DNA of 15,597 bases from JAVBLF01 sp031553675 (lineage in GTDB: Bacteria > Bacillota > Clostridia > Christensenellales > CALWSW01), in assembly GCA_031553675.1 (NCBI GenBank), contig JAVBLF010000083.1:1-15597 (forward strand), written 5' to 3'. Positions 1-7,689 of this stretch are shown one piece after another; position 1 is the stretch's first letter; every line of letters starts with the position of its first letter. Under the pieces are notes generated by a model. It searched no databases. It was not told the DNA's origin and saw only the letters and a program-made list of their open reading frames with translations. The translations under genes and the position numbers were made by a program.

Positions 1-27
1 ATCCCGATAACCTTGTTTGTGCGCCTG

Positions 28-160
28 TAGGGGCGATTATCAATCGCCCGTTGCAGCAAAACAGCCTCGCGATACGTTAGGTTGGTAACCCTTGATTCGC
101 ATTATCAATCGCCCGTTGCGCAAAACGTCCGAAACATTGTGGTTCGTAACCCTTGATAGG
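28..160. repeat. Short degenerate intergenic repeats with a small inverted repeat
   Basis: ATTATCAATCGCCCGTTGC occurs at 36-54 and again at 101-119, each followed by a CAAAAC stretch. GTAACCCTTGAT occurs at 85-96 and at 146-157, so the tract is built from units repeating every 61-65 bp. The first copy also contains a perfect inverted repeat, GGGCGATT (31-38) and AATCGCCC (42-49), around a 3-nt loop. No reading frame of note lies in 1-165. This is the downstream side of the patatin gene, but no T-tract follows the hairpin on the minus strand, so it is not a clear terminator. It resembles the small interspersed intergenic repeats of Firmicutes genomes; that assignment is inference. Confidence 0.6.
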
Positions 161-165
161 CATCG

Positions 166-1101
166 CTAATCAAGCGCCGGTGTCGTTGGGTCGCTGTCTT
201 TGATCCGCAAGGTGGTTTTGCCGGCGTTCACCGCTTTGGCTGCATCGACGCCCAGCGGTGCTTCGAGCCCCAGAAGCGCCCGAATCTTGGGGAGCGCATC
301 CTGCGCAGCCAAACGTCCCGCATCGACGAGTGCTTCGAAGTCGCGCAAGGAGTTCGGATCGCAGTCGCGCACCTTGGGCACGACGAGCAAGTCCGCTTCG
401 CTCTCCTGGTATTGGGCTGCCGTCCAGCTCATGATGTCAGTCGCGACGAAAAGATACTCCATCAAGCTGGTCGGGAGCGATTCGAGCGTCTCGCCGCGGT
501 ATCCGACGTCGATGCCCACGACGACGTCCGCGCCCATCGCCCGCGCCACGCGGCTGGGGACACGCAGGATCACGCCACCGTCAACCAGCACCCGTCCGCG
601 CCACGTGTGCGGCTCGATCACGCCAGGTATGGCGATGCTCGCGCGGATGGCGTCGTCGAGCGGGCCTTCATCGATCACGACGAGTTCGCCGTTGATCAGA
701 TCGACCGCCGTGCAAGCAAAGGGAATGTGGGTTTGCGAAAATTCGTAGTGCTTCGTAAAAAGTTGTATGAGCTTGCGGAAGCGGTCGCCGCGCACGAAGC
801 CCCCGTGCGTTGGAAAAACGACGTCGAAGTAGTCTTTTTCCCGCAGGAGGGGCACGATCTTGCAGAGCGTGTCGAGGTCGGAACCGCAGGCATAGATCCC
901 GCCGACGACCGAACCCATGCTCGAACCGGCCAGATAGTCGATGGGTACGCCGCTTTCTTCGAGCTCGTGCAAAAAGCCCAGGTGCGCAAAACCGCGCGCG
1001 CTTCCGGCGCCGAGCGCGATGCCCAGCGTTTTGCGGCGATCGCCCGTCTCCTCGGGCGCTTGCGTTTCCGTTAAAATTGTGTTCCGCGTTTCTTGTTCCA
1101 T
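166..1101 (-). CDS. Patatin-like phospholipase/esterase family protein (RssA/YlbK type)
   Basis: A predicted cytoplasmic serine hydrolase of the bacterial patatin family, 311 residues, close to the usual size. Three family signatures are visible. The glycine-rich oxyanion loop reads GAGSARG near the N-terminus. The nucleophile elbow reads AGSSMGS (GxSxG) about 30 residues later. The catalytic Asp lies in LVDGGV in the middle of the protein. Such enzymes use a Ser-Asp dyad on acyl esters, but the physiological substrate of the YlbK/RssA branch is not known. I chose the ATG at 1101 because AAGGAG sits 6 nt upstream; an in-frame ATG at 1125 has no such site. The promoter at 1143-1171 points at it. 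It is divergent from ylbJ, and in Bacillus ylbJ and ylbK are also neighbours, which supports the assignment. Confidence 0.88.
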   Translation of the reverse strand: MEQETRNTILTETQAPEETGDRRKTLGIALGAGSARGFAHLGFLHELEESGVPIDYLAGSSMGSVVGGIYACGSDLDTLCKIVPLLREKDYFDVVFPTHGGFVRGDRFRKLIQLFTKHYEFSQTHIPFACTAVDLINGELVVIDEGPLDDAIRASIAIPGVIEPHTWRGRVLVDGGVILRVPSRVARAMGADVVVGIDVGYRGETLESLPTSLMEYLFVATDIMSWTAAQYQESEADLLVVPKVRDCDPNSLRDFEALVDAGRLAAQDALPKIRALLGLEAPLGVDAAKAVNAGKTTLRIKDSDPTTPALD

Positions 1102-1142
1102 CCGACGCTCCTTCGCCATGTCCATCTATCATCTCTGCTTTT

Positions 1143-1171
1143 ATTATATCCGCACGTGTCGCGGTTGAAAA
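1143..1171 (-). promoter_or_regulatory. Sigma-A-type promoter of the patatin gene
   Basis: On the minus strand TTTTCA (1171-1166) and TATAAT (1148-1143) are separated by 17 bp. The -10 is a perfect match and the -35 matches at 4 of 6 positions. The same hexamer pair and spacing occur in front of alr. Transcription would begin near 1136, about 35 nt before the chosen start codon. Confidence 0.7.
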
Positions 1172-1262
1172 CCGCTTGTTCGCGCTTTCTCATCATAGGC
1201 GAAACACGCGCCGCATACATCTTTGCAAGATGGATTTAACTTTGCGGAAAGGCGGGATCGCG

Positions 1263-2423
1263 ATGGGTAGGACGCGAAGCATTCGAAACGGAGGCATAAA
1301 ACGCGCAGTGCCAATCGGAATCGGCGCGATCGTGCTTGCTGTGCTCTTTTTGTGGCATCCCGATGCGGCACTCGCCGCCGGTCTAGAGGCGTTGACGATT
1401 TGGTTTCAAAACGTCTTTCCGGCACTCATGCCCTTTTTCGTGCTAATCGCCATCTTGACAAAAAGCGGCCTGCCCGCGGTGACAGCACCCGCCTTCGCGC
1501 CGTTGCTGCGCCTGTTTCGGTTGCCGGGCGACTGCGCGATCGCCATTCTGCTCGGCAGTCTGTCAGGCTATCCGGCCGGAGCCGTGCTGGCGGGCGACCT
1601 ACTCGAACGCGGTGCCATCGATAACCGTGGCTGTGAGCGCTTGCTGCTGCTGTGCAACATGCCAGGCCCCATGTTCGTTCTGGGGAGCGTCGCGACGGGC
1701 ATGCTCCAGCGCAGTGCGCTCGGCGTTCCCATACTCGTCTCGCAATACATCGCCGCGCTGATCGTCGCCCTGATCGGAACGGCCTTGGTCCCCCAAACCC
1801 CCATCAGCCCGAAGCATCCGGACCGACAGCCAAGCACGTCCCAACCCCCATCCCTCGCTTCGACGCTGACTGAGTCGATCGGCGATGGCGTAAGCGCCAT
1901 GCTGCGGGTGGCGGGCTTTATGGTCTTCGCGAGCGTGCTATTCGGAACGATCCAGGCGACGGGCGCTTTTCGGCCGATCGCGGGGGCCCTTTCGCGTTTC
2001 TGGCCCGAGGGCGTCACAAACGCCGTGCTGACAGGTCTATTCGAAATGTCTTACGGATGCGCCGCGCTCGGAAAACTCGCCCTGCCAATGCCCGTCGTCG
2101 CAGGCCTTTGCGCGTTTGTGTTGGGGCTCGGCGGGCTGAGTGTCCTGCTGCAAAGCGTACATTTCGCGCCCGTGCGTTTTGGCGTCCTGCTTGCGTATAA
2201 AGCCGCGCAGGGAGCGATCGCAGGTGTGATCACGTGGGCCTGGACACAGAGCCTACACCTGAGCGCCCCCGTCTTTGCGTTTGCCCCGGCAGCGGCACCA
2301 GAACGACAAAGCACGGCGTCGCTTTTGATTTGCGGCGTCGTGCTTTTGGCCTGCCTTATCGGTAAACGACTTATGCGTTCCAATCGAGAGCGCTCTCGTT
2401 CCGTGCGATCGCCGCTGCCATGA
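1263..2423 (+). CDS. ylbJ: Sporulation integral membrane protein YlbJ
   Basis: A polytopic membrane protein of 386 residues from the nucleoside-recognition/Gate family. Hydrophobic segments run through most of its length, starting with GIGAIVLAVLFLWHP. The motifs VFPALMPFFVLIAIL, LLGSLSGYPAGAVLAGDL and LLLCNMPGPMFVLGSVA are characteristic of YlbJ. In Bacillus, ylbJ is expressed in the mother cell and needed for normal sporulation; the transported substrate is not known to me. The open frame extends far upstream, but the ATG at 1263 follows AAAGGCGGG with 6-nt spacing. An ATG at 1230 lacks a site. Its last 53 bp overlap the convergent coiled-coil gene. No convincing sigma-A promoter was seen in front of it, which would fit a sporulation sigma factor, although I could not verify a sigma-E site. 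Confidence 0.88.
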   Translation: MGRTRSIRNGGIKRAVPIGIGAIVLAVLFLWHPDAALAAGLEALTIWFQNVFPALMPFFVLIAILTKSGLPAVTAPAFAPLLRLFRLPGDCAIAILLGSLSGYPAGAVLAGDLLERGAIDNRGCERLLLLCNMPGPMFVLGSVATGMLQRSALGVPILVSQYIAALIVALIGTALVPQTPISPKHPDRQPSTSQPPSLASTLTESIGDGVSAMLRVAGFMVFASVLFGTIQATGAFRPIAGALSRFWPEGVTNAVLTGLFEMSYGCAALGKLALPMPVVAGLCAFVLGLGGLSVLLQSVHFAPVRFGVLLAYKAAQGAIAGVITWAWTQSLHLSAPVFAFAPAAAPERQSTASLLICGVVLLACLIGKRLMRSNRERSRSVRSPLP

Positions 2424-3096
2424 CCTTCTCTGACAGCGTGGCGTCACTTTCGTCGATCGCGAGATCTTCCGGCTGAATGGCCATGGGTAAGGCGTCTACC
2501 TCTGCGACGACCGAAACGACCTCGCTTGCCGCATCGACCTCCGCCTCCACCGCGCTTTCCGTCGGCTGCGCTTGTGCACCCTTGGCCGTTTCGTCTTCGG
2601 CACTCACAGCGACGTCGTGCGTCCGGCTGCGCATCTGCTGGTACTGCTGGTTCAGCTCTTCGCGGTTTTGCGCCACGATGTCGTTGTACTCGCGCAAATA
2701 ACGCTGTACGTCCTCGAGGATCTCCTGTGCGTAGTTGCGCGCGCCCGTCGTAATCGCGGCGGCGTTTTCCTCGGCGCGGTCGATGATCTGGTTGGCTTGC
2801 TTTTTGGCCTGGATGATGATGTCGTCCCGCGCGACGAGGCGCTCGGCCTCGATTCGCGCCTCGGCCAGTAGCGCCGTCGCTTCCTCGTCTGCCTCGGCCA
2901 GCATGCCTTCGCGCTCGTTCAACACGATTTGCGCCATTCGGATCTCCTCAGGCAGCACGACCTTGATGTCGCCCAGGATGTCGAGTATGCGGTCGCAGTC
3001 GACGACACGTTTGTTTCCATTGCCCAAGCGGGGCTTTGGACTCTGTTCAATCTCTTCTTCGAGCAGCGCGATCAGTTCTTGTATGCGGTTACTCAT
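2371..3096 (-). CDS. Coiled-coil protein with acidic tail, function unknown (between coaD and ylbJ)
   Basis: A 241-residue soluble protein without signal peptide or membrane segment. Residues 1-50 form a short N-terminal part with the motif VVDCDRILDILGDIKVVLPEEIR. Residues about 52-160 are a long charged helix rich in Ala, Glu and Gln, resembling the stalk of ATP synthase subunit b or DivIVA-like coiled coils. Residues about 160-241 are an acidic, low-complexity tail with many Glu, Ala and Val. Clostridial genomes often carry a protein of this kind next to coaD and ylbJ, usually called hypothetical or 'ATPase'; this is from memory. I see no Walker motif and would not call it an ATPase. The ATG at 3096 has GAGG about 9 nt upstream. 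It starts 36 nt after coaD and is probably the last gene of the alr operon. Confidence 0.75.
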   Translation of the reverse strand: MSNRIQELIALLEEEIEQSPKPRLGNGNKRVVDCDRILDILGDIKVVLPEEIRMAQIVLNEREGMLAEADEEATALLAEARIEAERLVARDDIIIQAKKQANQIIDRAEENAAAITTGARNYAQEILEDVQRYLREYNDIVAQNREELNQQYQQMRSRTHDVAVSAEDETAKGAQAQPTESAVEAEVDAASEVVSVVAEVDALPMAIQPEDLAIDESDATLSEKVMAAAIARNESALDWNA

Positions 3097-3132
3097 TGGC
3101 TACATCCTCATCTTCCCAAACTTCCCCAAAAC

Positions 3133-3621
3133 CTAGCGCCGTTCGTGCAAGATCCGCTTGATGTCGTCGTGGATGGCGGGCGGCACGAATTCCGCGATGG
3201 GGCCGTCCCAATGCCCGATCTCGCGCACGATGCTGGCGCTCAGGTAAGAATACTTCGTGCTGGACATCAAAAAGATCGTCTCGATCTCGGGCGCGAGCTT
3301 CTTGTTGATCGACGCGATTTGAAGTTCGTATTCGAAGTCGGTCACCGCCCGCAGACCGCGCACCAGACTCGTCGCGCGCCGCTCTTTGGCGAAATCGACC
3401 AGGAGGCCCGAAAAGGTCGAAACTTCGCAGTCGATCGCCGCCGCCTCGACGCTGCGGCGAATGAAGTCGAGTCTCTCTTCGAGCGTGAACGTGGGCGTCT
3501 TGGCGCTGTTGGTCAATACGCCGACGATCACTTTGTCGAACACGCGGCTGGCTCGCTCCAGGATGTCGAGGTGCCCGTTCGTAAAGGGGTCGAATGACCC
3601 CGCGTAAATACCTGTTTTCAT
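3133..3621 (-). CDS. coaD: Phosphopantetheine adenylyltransferase
   Basis: CoaD (PPAT) transfers AMP from ATP to 4'-phosphopantetheine, giving dephospho-CoA, the penultimate step of coenzyme A synthesis in the cytoplasm. The protein has 162 residues, the normal length for this nucleotidyltransferase. The N-terminal motif GSFDPFTNGH (residues 8-17) carries the HxGH-type ATP site, and SSTKYSYLSASIVREI near the C-terminus matches the ISSTxxR region. LVRGLRAVTDFEYELQ is also typical. Its start codon overlaps the rsmD stop codon in an ATGA (3621-3618), so the two are probably translationally coupled. The rsmD-coaD pair is conserved widely in bacteria. Confidence 0.97.
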   Translation of the reverse strand: MKTGIYAGSFDPFTNGHLDILERASRVFDKVIVGVLTNSAKTPTFTLEERLDFIRRSVEAAAIDCEVSTFSGLLVDFAKERRATSLVRGLRAVTDFEYELQIASINKKLAPEIETIFLMSSTKYSYLSASIVREIGHWDGPIAEFVPPAIHDDIKRILHERR

Positions 3622-4199
3622 GTCGTCACCTCGTCATTCTGCCGTTTTCGTACGAAGCTCAGCCAAGTCGCGCCATAGCGGCGGTCGTCGTAGGCTTCCA
3701 ATCCAACCCGCTCCAAATCGTCCGGCTGCCAGACACTCCGCGCGTCGCGCTCGACGACGGCGATGCCGCCGTCCGCCAAAAGCGCTTGCGTCCCGATCGC
3801 CTCGAGTGCCCGTTGCGCCAAATCGGTCGCATAGGGCGGGTCAAGGAAGATCAGGTCGAAATGCGCGCCCCTGCCTGCCAGCGACGCCAGGCATCGTTTC
3901 CAATCCATCTGCGCGATGTCGATCCGATCGCCGAAGCCGAGTGCCTCGGCATTTTTTGCAACCAGGCTCGTACAATCCCTTTGCGCGTCGTTGACGGTAG
4001 CGCGCTCGGCCCCCCGGCTGATCGCCTCCAGCGCCAGGCTCCCCGATCCGCCGAAGAGATCCAGCACCGACGCGCCCGGCACTTCCCGCTGGAGGATCCC
4101 GAATAGCGCCTCTTTGACGCGATCGCCCGTCGGCCGCGTATTTTCTCCCGTCGGAGCCTCAATCTTGCGCCCGCGTGCGCTTCCCGCTATGATCCGCAT
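3618..4199 (-). CDS. rsmD: 16S rRNA (guanine(966)-N(2))-methyltransferase
   Basis: RsmD methylates N2 of G966 in 16S rRNA within the assembled small subunit, using S-adenosylmethionine. The frame encodes 193 residues. The N-terminal MRIIAGSARGRKI followed by TRPTGDRVKEALF is a hallmark of the family. The SAM-binding loop DLFGGSGS lies at residues 47-54 and the catalytic DPPY of N-methyltransferases at 120-123. The open frame continues upstream into alr, but the ATG at 4199 is correct: it begins the family-typical sequence, lies 4 nt after the alr stop codon, and the stop region supplies TAGG as a modest ribosome site. The gene therefore depends on read-through translation from alr. Confidence 0.96.
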   Translation of the reverse strand: MRIIAGSARGRKIEAPTGENTRPTGDRVKEALFGILQREVPGASVLDLFGGSGSLALEAISRGAERATVNDAQRDCTSLVAKNAEALGFGDRIDIAQMDWKRCLASLAGRGAHFDLIFLDPPYATDLAQRALEAIGTQALLADGGIAVVERDARSVWQPDDLERVGLEAYDDRRYGATWLSFVRKRQNDEVTT

Positions 4200-4203
4200 C
4201 GGC

Positions 4204-5325
4204 CTACACGTAAAAGCGCGGCACGCGCCAGTTGACGCTGAGCACGATCTCATAGCTGATCGTGTCCGCCCAAGCGCCCATCTCGTCAGCGTCGATCGAC
4301 TCGTCGCCCTGCCGCCCGAGCAGCACGATCTCGTCGCCGATCCGCACCTCGTCGGGAATCTCCGTCACGTCGGCCATGCACTGATCCATGCAAATGCGCC
4401 CCACGATCGGCACGCGCTTGCCGTGGATGAGCACCTGCGCCTTGTGGGTCATGTGGCGGTGGTAGCCGTCGCCATAGCCGATCGGCACCGTCGCGATGCG
4501 CCGCGTCGCAGGGGCCGTATACGTCCGCCCATAGCCCACGGTGTCTCCTTTTTGGATGGTGAACACGCGCGTCACTTCGGCTTCCCAGCGCATGACGGGC
4601 GTAAGCGCCGCGACGTGGCTGGTCGTCTCGGACGGATAGTACCCATACAGCCCGATTCCACAGCGCACCATGTCGAAGTGGCAGTCGGGGATGTTGAGCG
4701 TAGCCGCCGTATTCGCGTGGTGGACGATGACGCCAGCTCCGGCGTATTGCTTCACGATCGCGACGGCTTGCAAGAAGCGTTCTTTCTGCTCATCGACGTA
4801 TTCCCGCGTCTCGGCGTCGGCGTTGGCAAAGTGCGCGAACACGCCTTCGATCTCGACGTCGGGACAAGCCTTCCATTTCTCCAGCAGCGCCCGCAGCTCT
4901 TCTTCGGACGCGACCCCCAAACGGCGCATGCCGCTGTCGACCTTGAGGTGTACTTTGGCTTTTTTCCCCTGCGCGTTCGCCGATTCTTGCAGCGCCATCA
5001 AAAGGTTCTCCTCGTAGAGGCAGCATGCCAGATCAAGCCGGACGATCTCATCGACGCTGCTCAAGGGCGATGCACCCATGATCAGGATCGGTACGTCGAA
5101 GCCCTTCTCCCGCAGCAAAAAGCCTTCTTCCGGAATGCTCACGGCAAGGCAGTCCGCGCCACCGCGCTCGAGCAGCGCGCGCGAACACGCGACCGCGCCG
5201 TGCCCGTACGCGTCGTCTTTGACGACCGCCATCAAGCGGCAGCCCTCCGGAAGTGTGCTCTTCAGTGCGCGCGCGTTCGAAGCCAGCGCTTCGGTGTCGA
5301 TGATGAGACGGGTGGATCGAGCCAT
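4204..5325 (-). CDS. alr: Alanine racemase
   Basis: Interconverts L- and D-alanine, supplying D-Ala for peptidoglycan, with pyridoxal phosphate as cofactor. It has 373 residues, the usual length. The PLP lysine is K36 in VVKDDAYGHG, a variant of the common VKANAYGHG. The catalytic tyrosine is Y265 in VGYGRTYTAP. GIGLYGYYPS and RICMDQCM are further family blocks; the latter includes the residues that line the second half-site. The ATG at 5325 follows AAAAGGAG with good spacing. A sigma-A promoter lies about 90 bp upstream, and the gene heads the unit alr-rsmD-coaD-coiled coil. Firmicutes may carry two racemases, one of them spore-associated; the sequence does not show which this is. Confidence 0.97.
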   Translation of the reverse strand: MARSTRLIIDTEALASNARALKSTLPEGCRLMAVVKDDAYGHGAVACSRALLERGGADCLAVSIPEEGFLLREKGFDVPILIMGASPLSSVDEIVRLDLACCLYEENLLMALQESANAQGKKAKVHLKVDSGMRRLGVASEEELRALLEKWKACPDVEIEGVFAHFANADAETREYVDEQKERFLQAVAIVKQYAGAGVIVHHANTAATLNIPDCHFDMVRCGIGLYGYYPSETTSHVAALTPVMRWEAEVTRVFTIQKGDTVGYGRTYTAPATRRIATVPIGYGDGYHRHMTHKAQVLIHGKRVPIVGRICMDQCMADVTEIPDEVRIGDEIVLLGRQGDESIDADEMGAWADTISYEIVLSVNWRVPRFYV

Positions 5326-5412
5326 AACGAACGCTCCTTTTCACGTCTTAAAAATCCCCGCATTCGCCCCATCGTTTTTCCTGTGGGACCTTGGGTTCAT
5401 CATTACCGCCCC

Positions 5413-5441
5413 ATTATAGCAAAGATTGGGACAAATGAAAA
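5413..5441 (-). promoter_or_regulatory. Sigma-A-type promoter of the alr-rsmD-coaD unit
   Basis: TTTTCA (5441-5436) and TATAAT (5418-5413) are spaced 17 bp apart on the minus strand. This is the same pair as in front of the patatin gene. The predicted leader is about 80 nt and contains a 20-codon ORF (5403-5341). The promoter separates alr from the cob genes upstream, so the two groups need not be co-regulated. Confidence 0.75.
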
Positions 5442-5491
5442 TTGAATGTCGAAACCCTTGCTTTGCATCCTCGCAATGGGAAGCGGCGTTC

Positions 5492-6088
5492 TCACAAATT
5501 CAGTGCCCGCATCGACGCCCAATCGCCCGTGATGTGAAAGCGGGTCAGGCTGGCAAATTCGCTGGCGAACTGCGCGCTCGCCTTGGGCTCCAAGCCGAGA
5601 AGCAAGCAAATTGCCGCCTTGATCACGCCGCCGTGGCAGACGACGAGCACTTTGCCGTCGTCCAGGCGCGCGATCTCCCGCAAGCCTTCCTCCACGCGGG
5701 CAAAAAAAGATGCGACCGACTCGCCGCCTTCGAAAACGGTTTCCCCCCAGCTCGTCTCGACGCTCTTCGCGATCGCCGGATACTCGGCCGCGATCCGCGC
5801 GAAATCGTACCCTTCGACGATCCCAAAATCCATCTCCTGCAAGCGCGGGTCATAGCGAACGCCGTCGAGCGGCCAACCTGCCTCGCTTGCCGCCAGCGCC
5901 AGCGTTTCTCGCGCCCGTTCGAGCGGGCTGCACACAATCGCGTCGTAGCGCTCTTCGCGAAAACGCCGCCCCGCTTCGATCGCTTGTTGCCGCCCTTTTT
6001 CGCTGAGCGGAAAGTCCGTCCGCCCGTAAAAGACCCCTTTGCCTTCAAACGCGATCGCGCCGTGCCGCAGCAAATCCAATTCCAGCAT
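5492..6088 (-). CDS. cobC: Histidine phosphatase, probable alpha-ribazole phosphatase (CobC-like)
   Basis: A 198-residue member of the histidine phosphatase (phosphoglycerate mutase-like) superfamily. The catalytic LLRHG is at residues 6-10 with the phospho-accepting His9. GRTDFPLSEKGRQQA follows, E85 in QEMDFG is the likely proton donor, and the second His is H152 in VVCHGG. Superfamily members act on many phosphoesters. Its position directly after two cobS genes and downstream of cobU argues for CobC, which removes the phosphate from alpha-ribazole 5'-phosphate or adenosylcobalamin 5'-phosphate in the last step of nucleotide loop assembly. The ATG at 6088 follows GGGAGGG; the open frame upstream is spurious because it overlaps cobS. 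It is 38 bp from the preceding cobS. The exact substrate is inferred from context. Confidence 0.85.
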   Translation of the reverse strand: MLELDLLRHGAIAFEGKGVFYGRTDFPLSEKGRQQAIEAGRRFREERYDAIVCSPLERARETLALAASEAGWPLDGVRYDPRLQEMDFGIVEGYDFARIAAEYPAIAKSVETSWGETVFEGGESVASFFARVEEGLREIARLDDGKVLVVCHGGVIKAAICLLLGLEPKASAQFASEFASLTRFHITGDWASMRALNL

Positions 6089-6126
6089 CCAATCCCTCCC
6101 TAAACCAAGTGAGTGCGACCAGTTTT

Positions 6127-6879
6127 TCACATAATGGCGTAGATGAACAAATAGATGATCTCGCCTGTCTCGTGGATGATGCCCAGCGTCTGTTTCGTCA
6201 GCCCGCCGAGCTTGAGCACGATCACACCCGACATCAGCAAGCCAAAAAAGAAGCAAAGCAAGAGCGGCAACCATGCCTGCGTTCGGTAAAACAGGGCAAA
6301 AACCCCCGCGCTCAAAACCATCGCCACGATCATGTTCGCCGTGCCGCTGTCGTCGATCAATCGATCCCGCCGATACACACTGCTCGACGTGCCGATGCCC
6401 ACGCACATCGCGAGCTTCCCCGCGATGCAGGATCCGAACAGCAGCGGAATGACACCCTGCTTGAGCGGAAGCGCCTCAAACGCCTGCATGTAAAGCGAAA
6501 GCTTGAGTATCCCATCGAGCGCGATCGACACGACACCCATCGTTCCGTAGCGGTCGTCGAGCATGATTTCGACCATGCGCTCGCGATCGCGCGAACTGAA
6601 AAGCCCGTCCATCGCATGCCCCAGTCCCTTGACCTGCCCGCGCGAAATCAAGACCCGCGCCAGCACACTGGCGATCGCCGCGCCGTAGATTTCGTGGACA
6701 AAGGAACCCGCCAATGCGGCAAGCACGACAAACAAGCCCTCGAAAAGACCGACGAGAGGGAACCACACACTCGAACGCGCGATGTCGCCCGGCGTGAGCC
6801 GCACGCTCACCGGCAGCGGAAAGCGCGTGAAGAAACGAAAGCCAAACGCCAATTGCCGCCCCCATGCGTGCAAGCCCAT
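6127..6879 (-). CDS. Divergent CobS paralogue lacking the Asp-rich catalytic motif
   Basis: A polytopic membrane protein of 250 residues, plainly related to adenosylcobinamide-GDP ribazoletransferase: FRFFTRFPLPV and ARSSVWFPLVG match the N-terminal family blocks (RFFTRYP, FPLVG). The core motif of active CobS, H-x-DGLADTAD, is here HAMDGLFSS (88-96). It keeps D91 but loses the two following Asp, with a gap of about six residues before MLDDRYG (106-112). The C-terminal GYTGD-type block is GLTKQTLG, also without its Asp. The neighbouring copy has all of these residues. This protein is therefore probably inactive as a cobalamin synthase, or has another role such as partner subunit. At ATG 6879 the Shine-Dalgarno site abuts the codon; TTG at 6873 would have better spacing. 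Confidence 0.8.
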   Translation of the reverse strand: MGLHAWGRQLAFGFRFFTRFPLPVSVRLTPGDIARSSVWFPLVGLFEGLFVVLAALAGSFVHEIYGAAIASVLARVLISRGQVKGLGHAMDGLFSSRDRERMVEIMLDDRYGTMGVVSIALDGILKLSLYMQAFEALPLKQGVIPLLFGSCIAGKLAMCVGIGTSSSVYRRDRLIDDSGTANMIVAMVLSAGVFALFYRTQAWLPLLLCFFFGLLMSGVIVLKLGGLTKQTLGIIHETGEIIYLFIYAIM

Positions 6880-6894
6880 CCCTCCCTGTTCATT

Positions 6895-7686
6895 TTATTG
6901 CAGATGCAACACGCCCGAAACCAAAAGCATCTGAATGGCGTTCATCGCCGCCAAAACCGCGATCTCCGCAATCTCGACGACACAGCCGAAGCTGTCGCCT
7001 GTGATGCCGTGCAGCTTGGCGCTGATGATCGCGACGACGATCATGCCGACGGCGATCGACAGCCCATAGAGTACCGCCATGGAAAAAAGTCCGCACGCCA
7101 AATACAAAAGCGGCAACGCCCAAAGCGACGCCCGAACGAAATCGCCGCCGCCCATGCCGTCGATGAAGAGCTTTCCCAGACCGTCCGGCTTTGCACTCTT
7201 GGCGATCGAGCCACCCGCCACGATCGCCATCCGCCCGCACACCGGCACCGCGACGATCAGCCGATACGCCTGCTCGAGCTCGACCTGGTTGAGCAGCGCG
7301 ACGAGCAAGCCTGTCCGGCACACGAGATCCAAAACGATCGCGATCGTCCCCCGCACGCCCACCCGACTGTCCTTCATCGCCTTGAGACGCGAGCGGCTGC
7401 TGTGGTGGGCCGAGGCGTCGGCCGTATCCGCCAGCCCGTCGATGTGGAAAGCGCCCGTGATCCAGCAGCTCCCCAAGACCGCGAACGACGCGATCACAAA
7501 GGAATTGGCCGAAAAATGGGCCATCCACGCCAAAAGCACCGAAAACGCGCCCACCAACGCACCGACGAGCGGAAACCAAAAACTGCTGCGGGCATAGTCG
7601 CTCGAACGCAGCTTGAGATTGGCCCACAAGGGGTATCGGGTCAGGAACTGGATGGCAAACGCCAACCTTCGCGTCCATCGGCGCAT
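6895..7686 (-). CDS. cobS: Adenosylcobinamide-GDP ribazoletransferase (cobalamin synthase)
   Basis: CobS is an integral membrane enzyme that joins alpha-ribazole (or its 5'-phosphate) to adenosylcobinamide-GDP, releasing GMP. The 263-residue product has the expected length and several hydrophobic helices. IQFLTRYPL begins the family signature, and the metal-binding HIDGLADTAD lies at residues 81-90 (D83, D87, D90). MKDSRVG follows at 104-110, and HGITGDSFG with a downstream Glu lies near the C-terminus. I chose the ATG at 7686 because the family sequence starts there. The frame stays open to 7746, but those codons lie in the hairpin-rich element. No good ribosome site is visible, only GCGAGAA, so translation may be weak. 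The diverged paralogue follows 15 bp downstream. Confidence 0.93.
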   Translation of the reverse strand: MRRWTRRLAFAIQFLTRYPLWANLKLRSSDYARSSFWFPLVGALVGAFSVLLAWMAHFSANSFVIASFAVLGSCWITGAFHIDGLADTADASAHHSSRSRLKAMKDSRVGVRGTIAIVLDLVCRTGLLVALLNQVELEQAYRLIVAVPVCGRMAIVAGGSIAKSAKPDGLGKLFIDGMGGGDFVRASLWALPLLYLACGLFSMAVLYGLSIAVGMIVVAIISAKLHGITGDSFGCVVEIAEIAVLAAMNAIQMLLVSGVLHLQ

Positions 7687-7689
7687 CGA

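Noticed and set aside
28..160. CRISPR array
   Set aside because: Only two imperfect units are present, their spacing and internal similarity do not fit repeat-spacer structure, and no cas genes are nearby.
3916..5445. A 509-codon plus-strand frame opposite rsmD and alr
   Set aside because: It is antisense to two unmistakable enzymes, and has no ribosome site.
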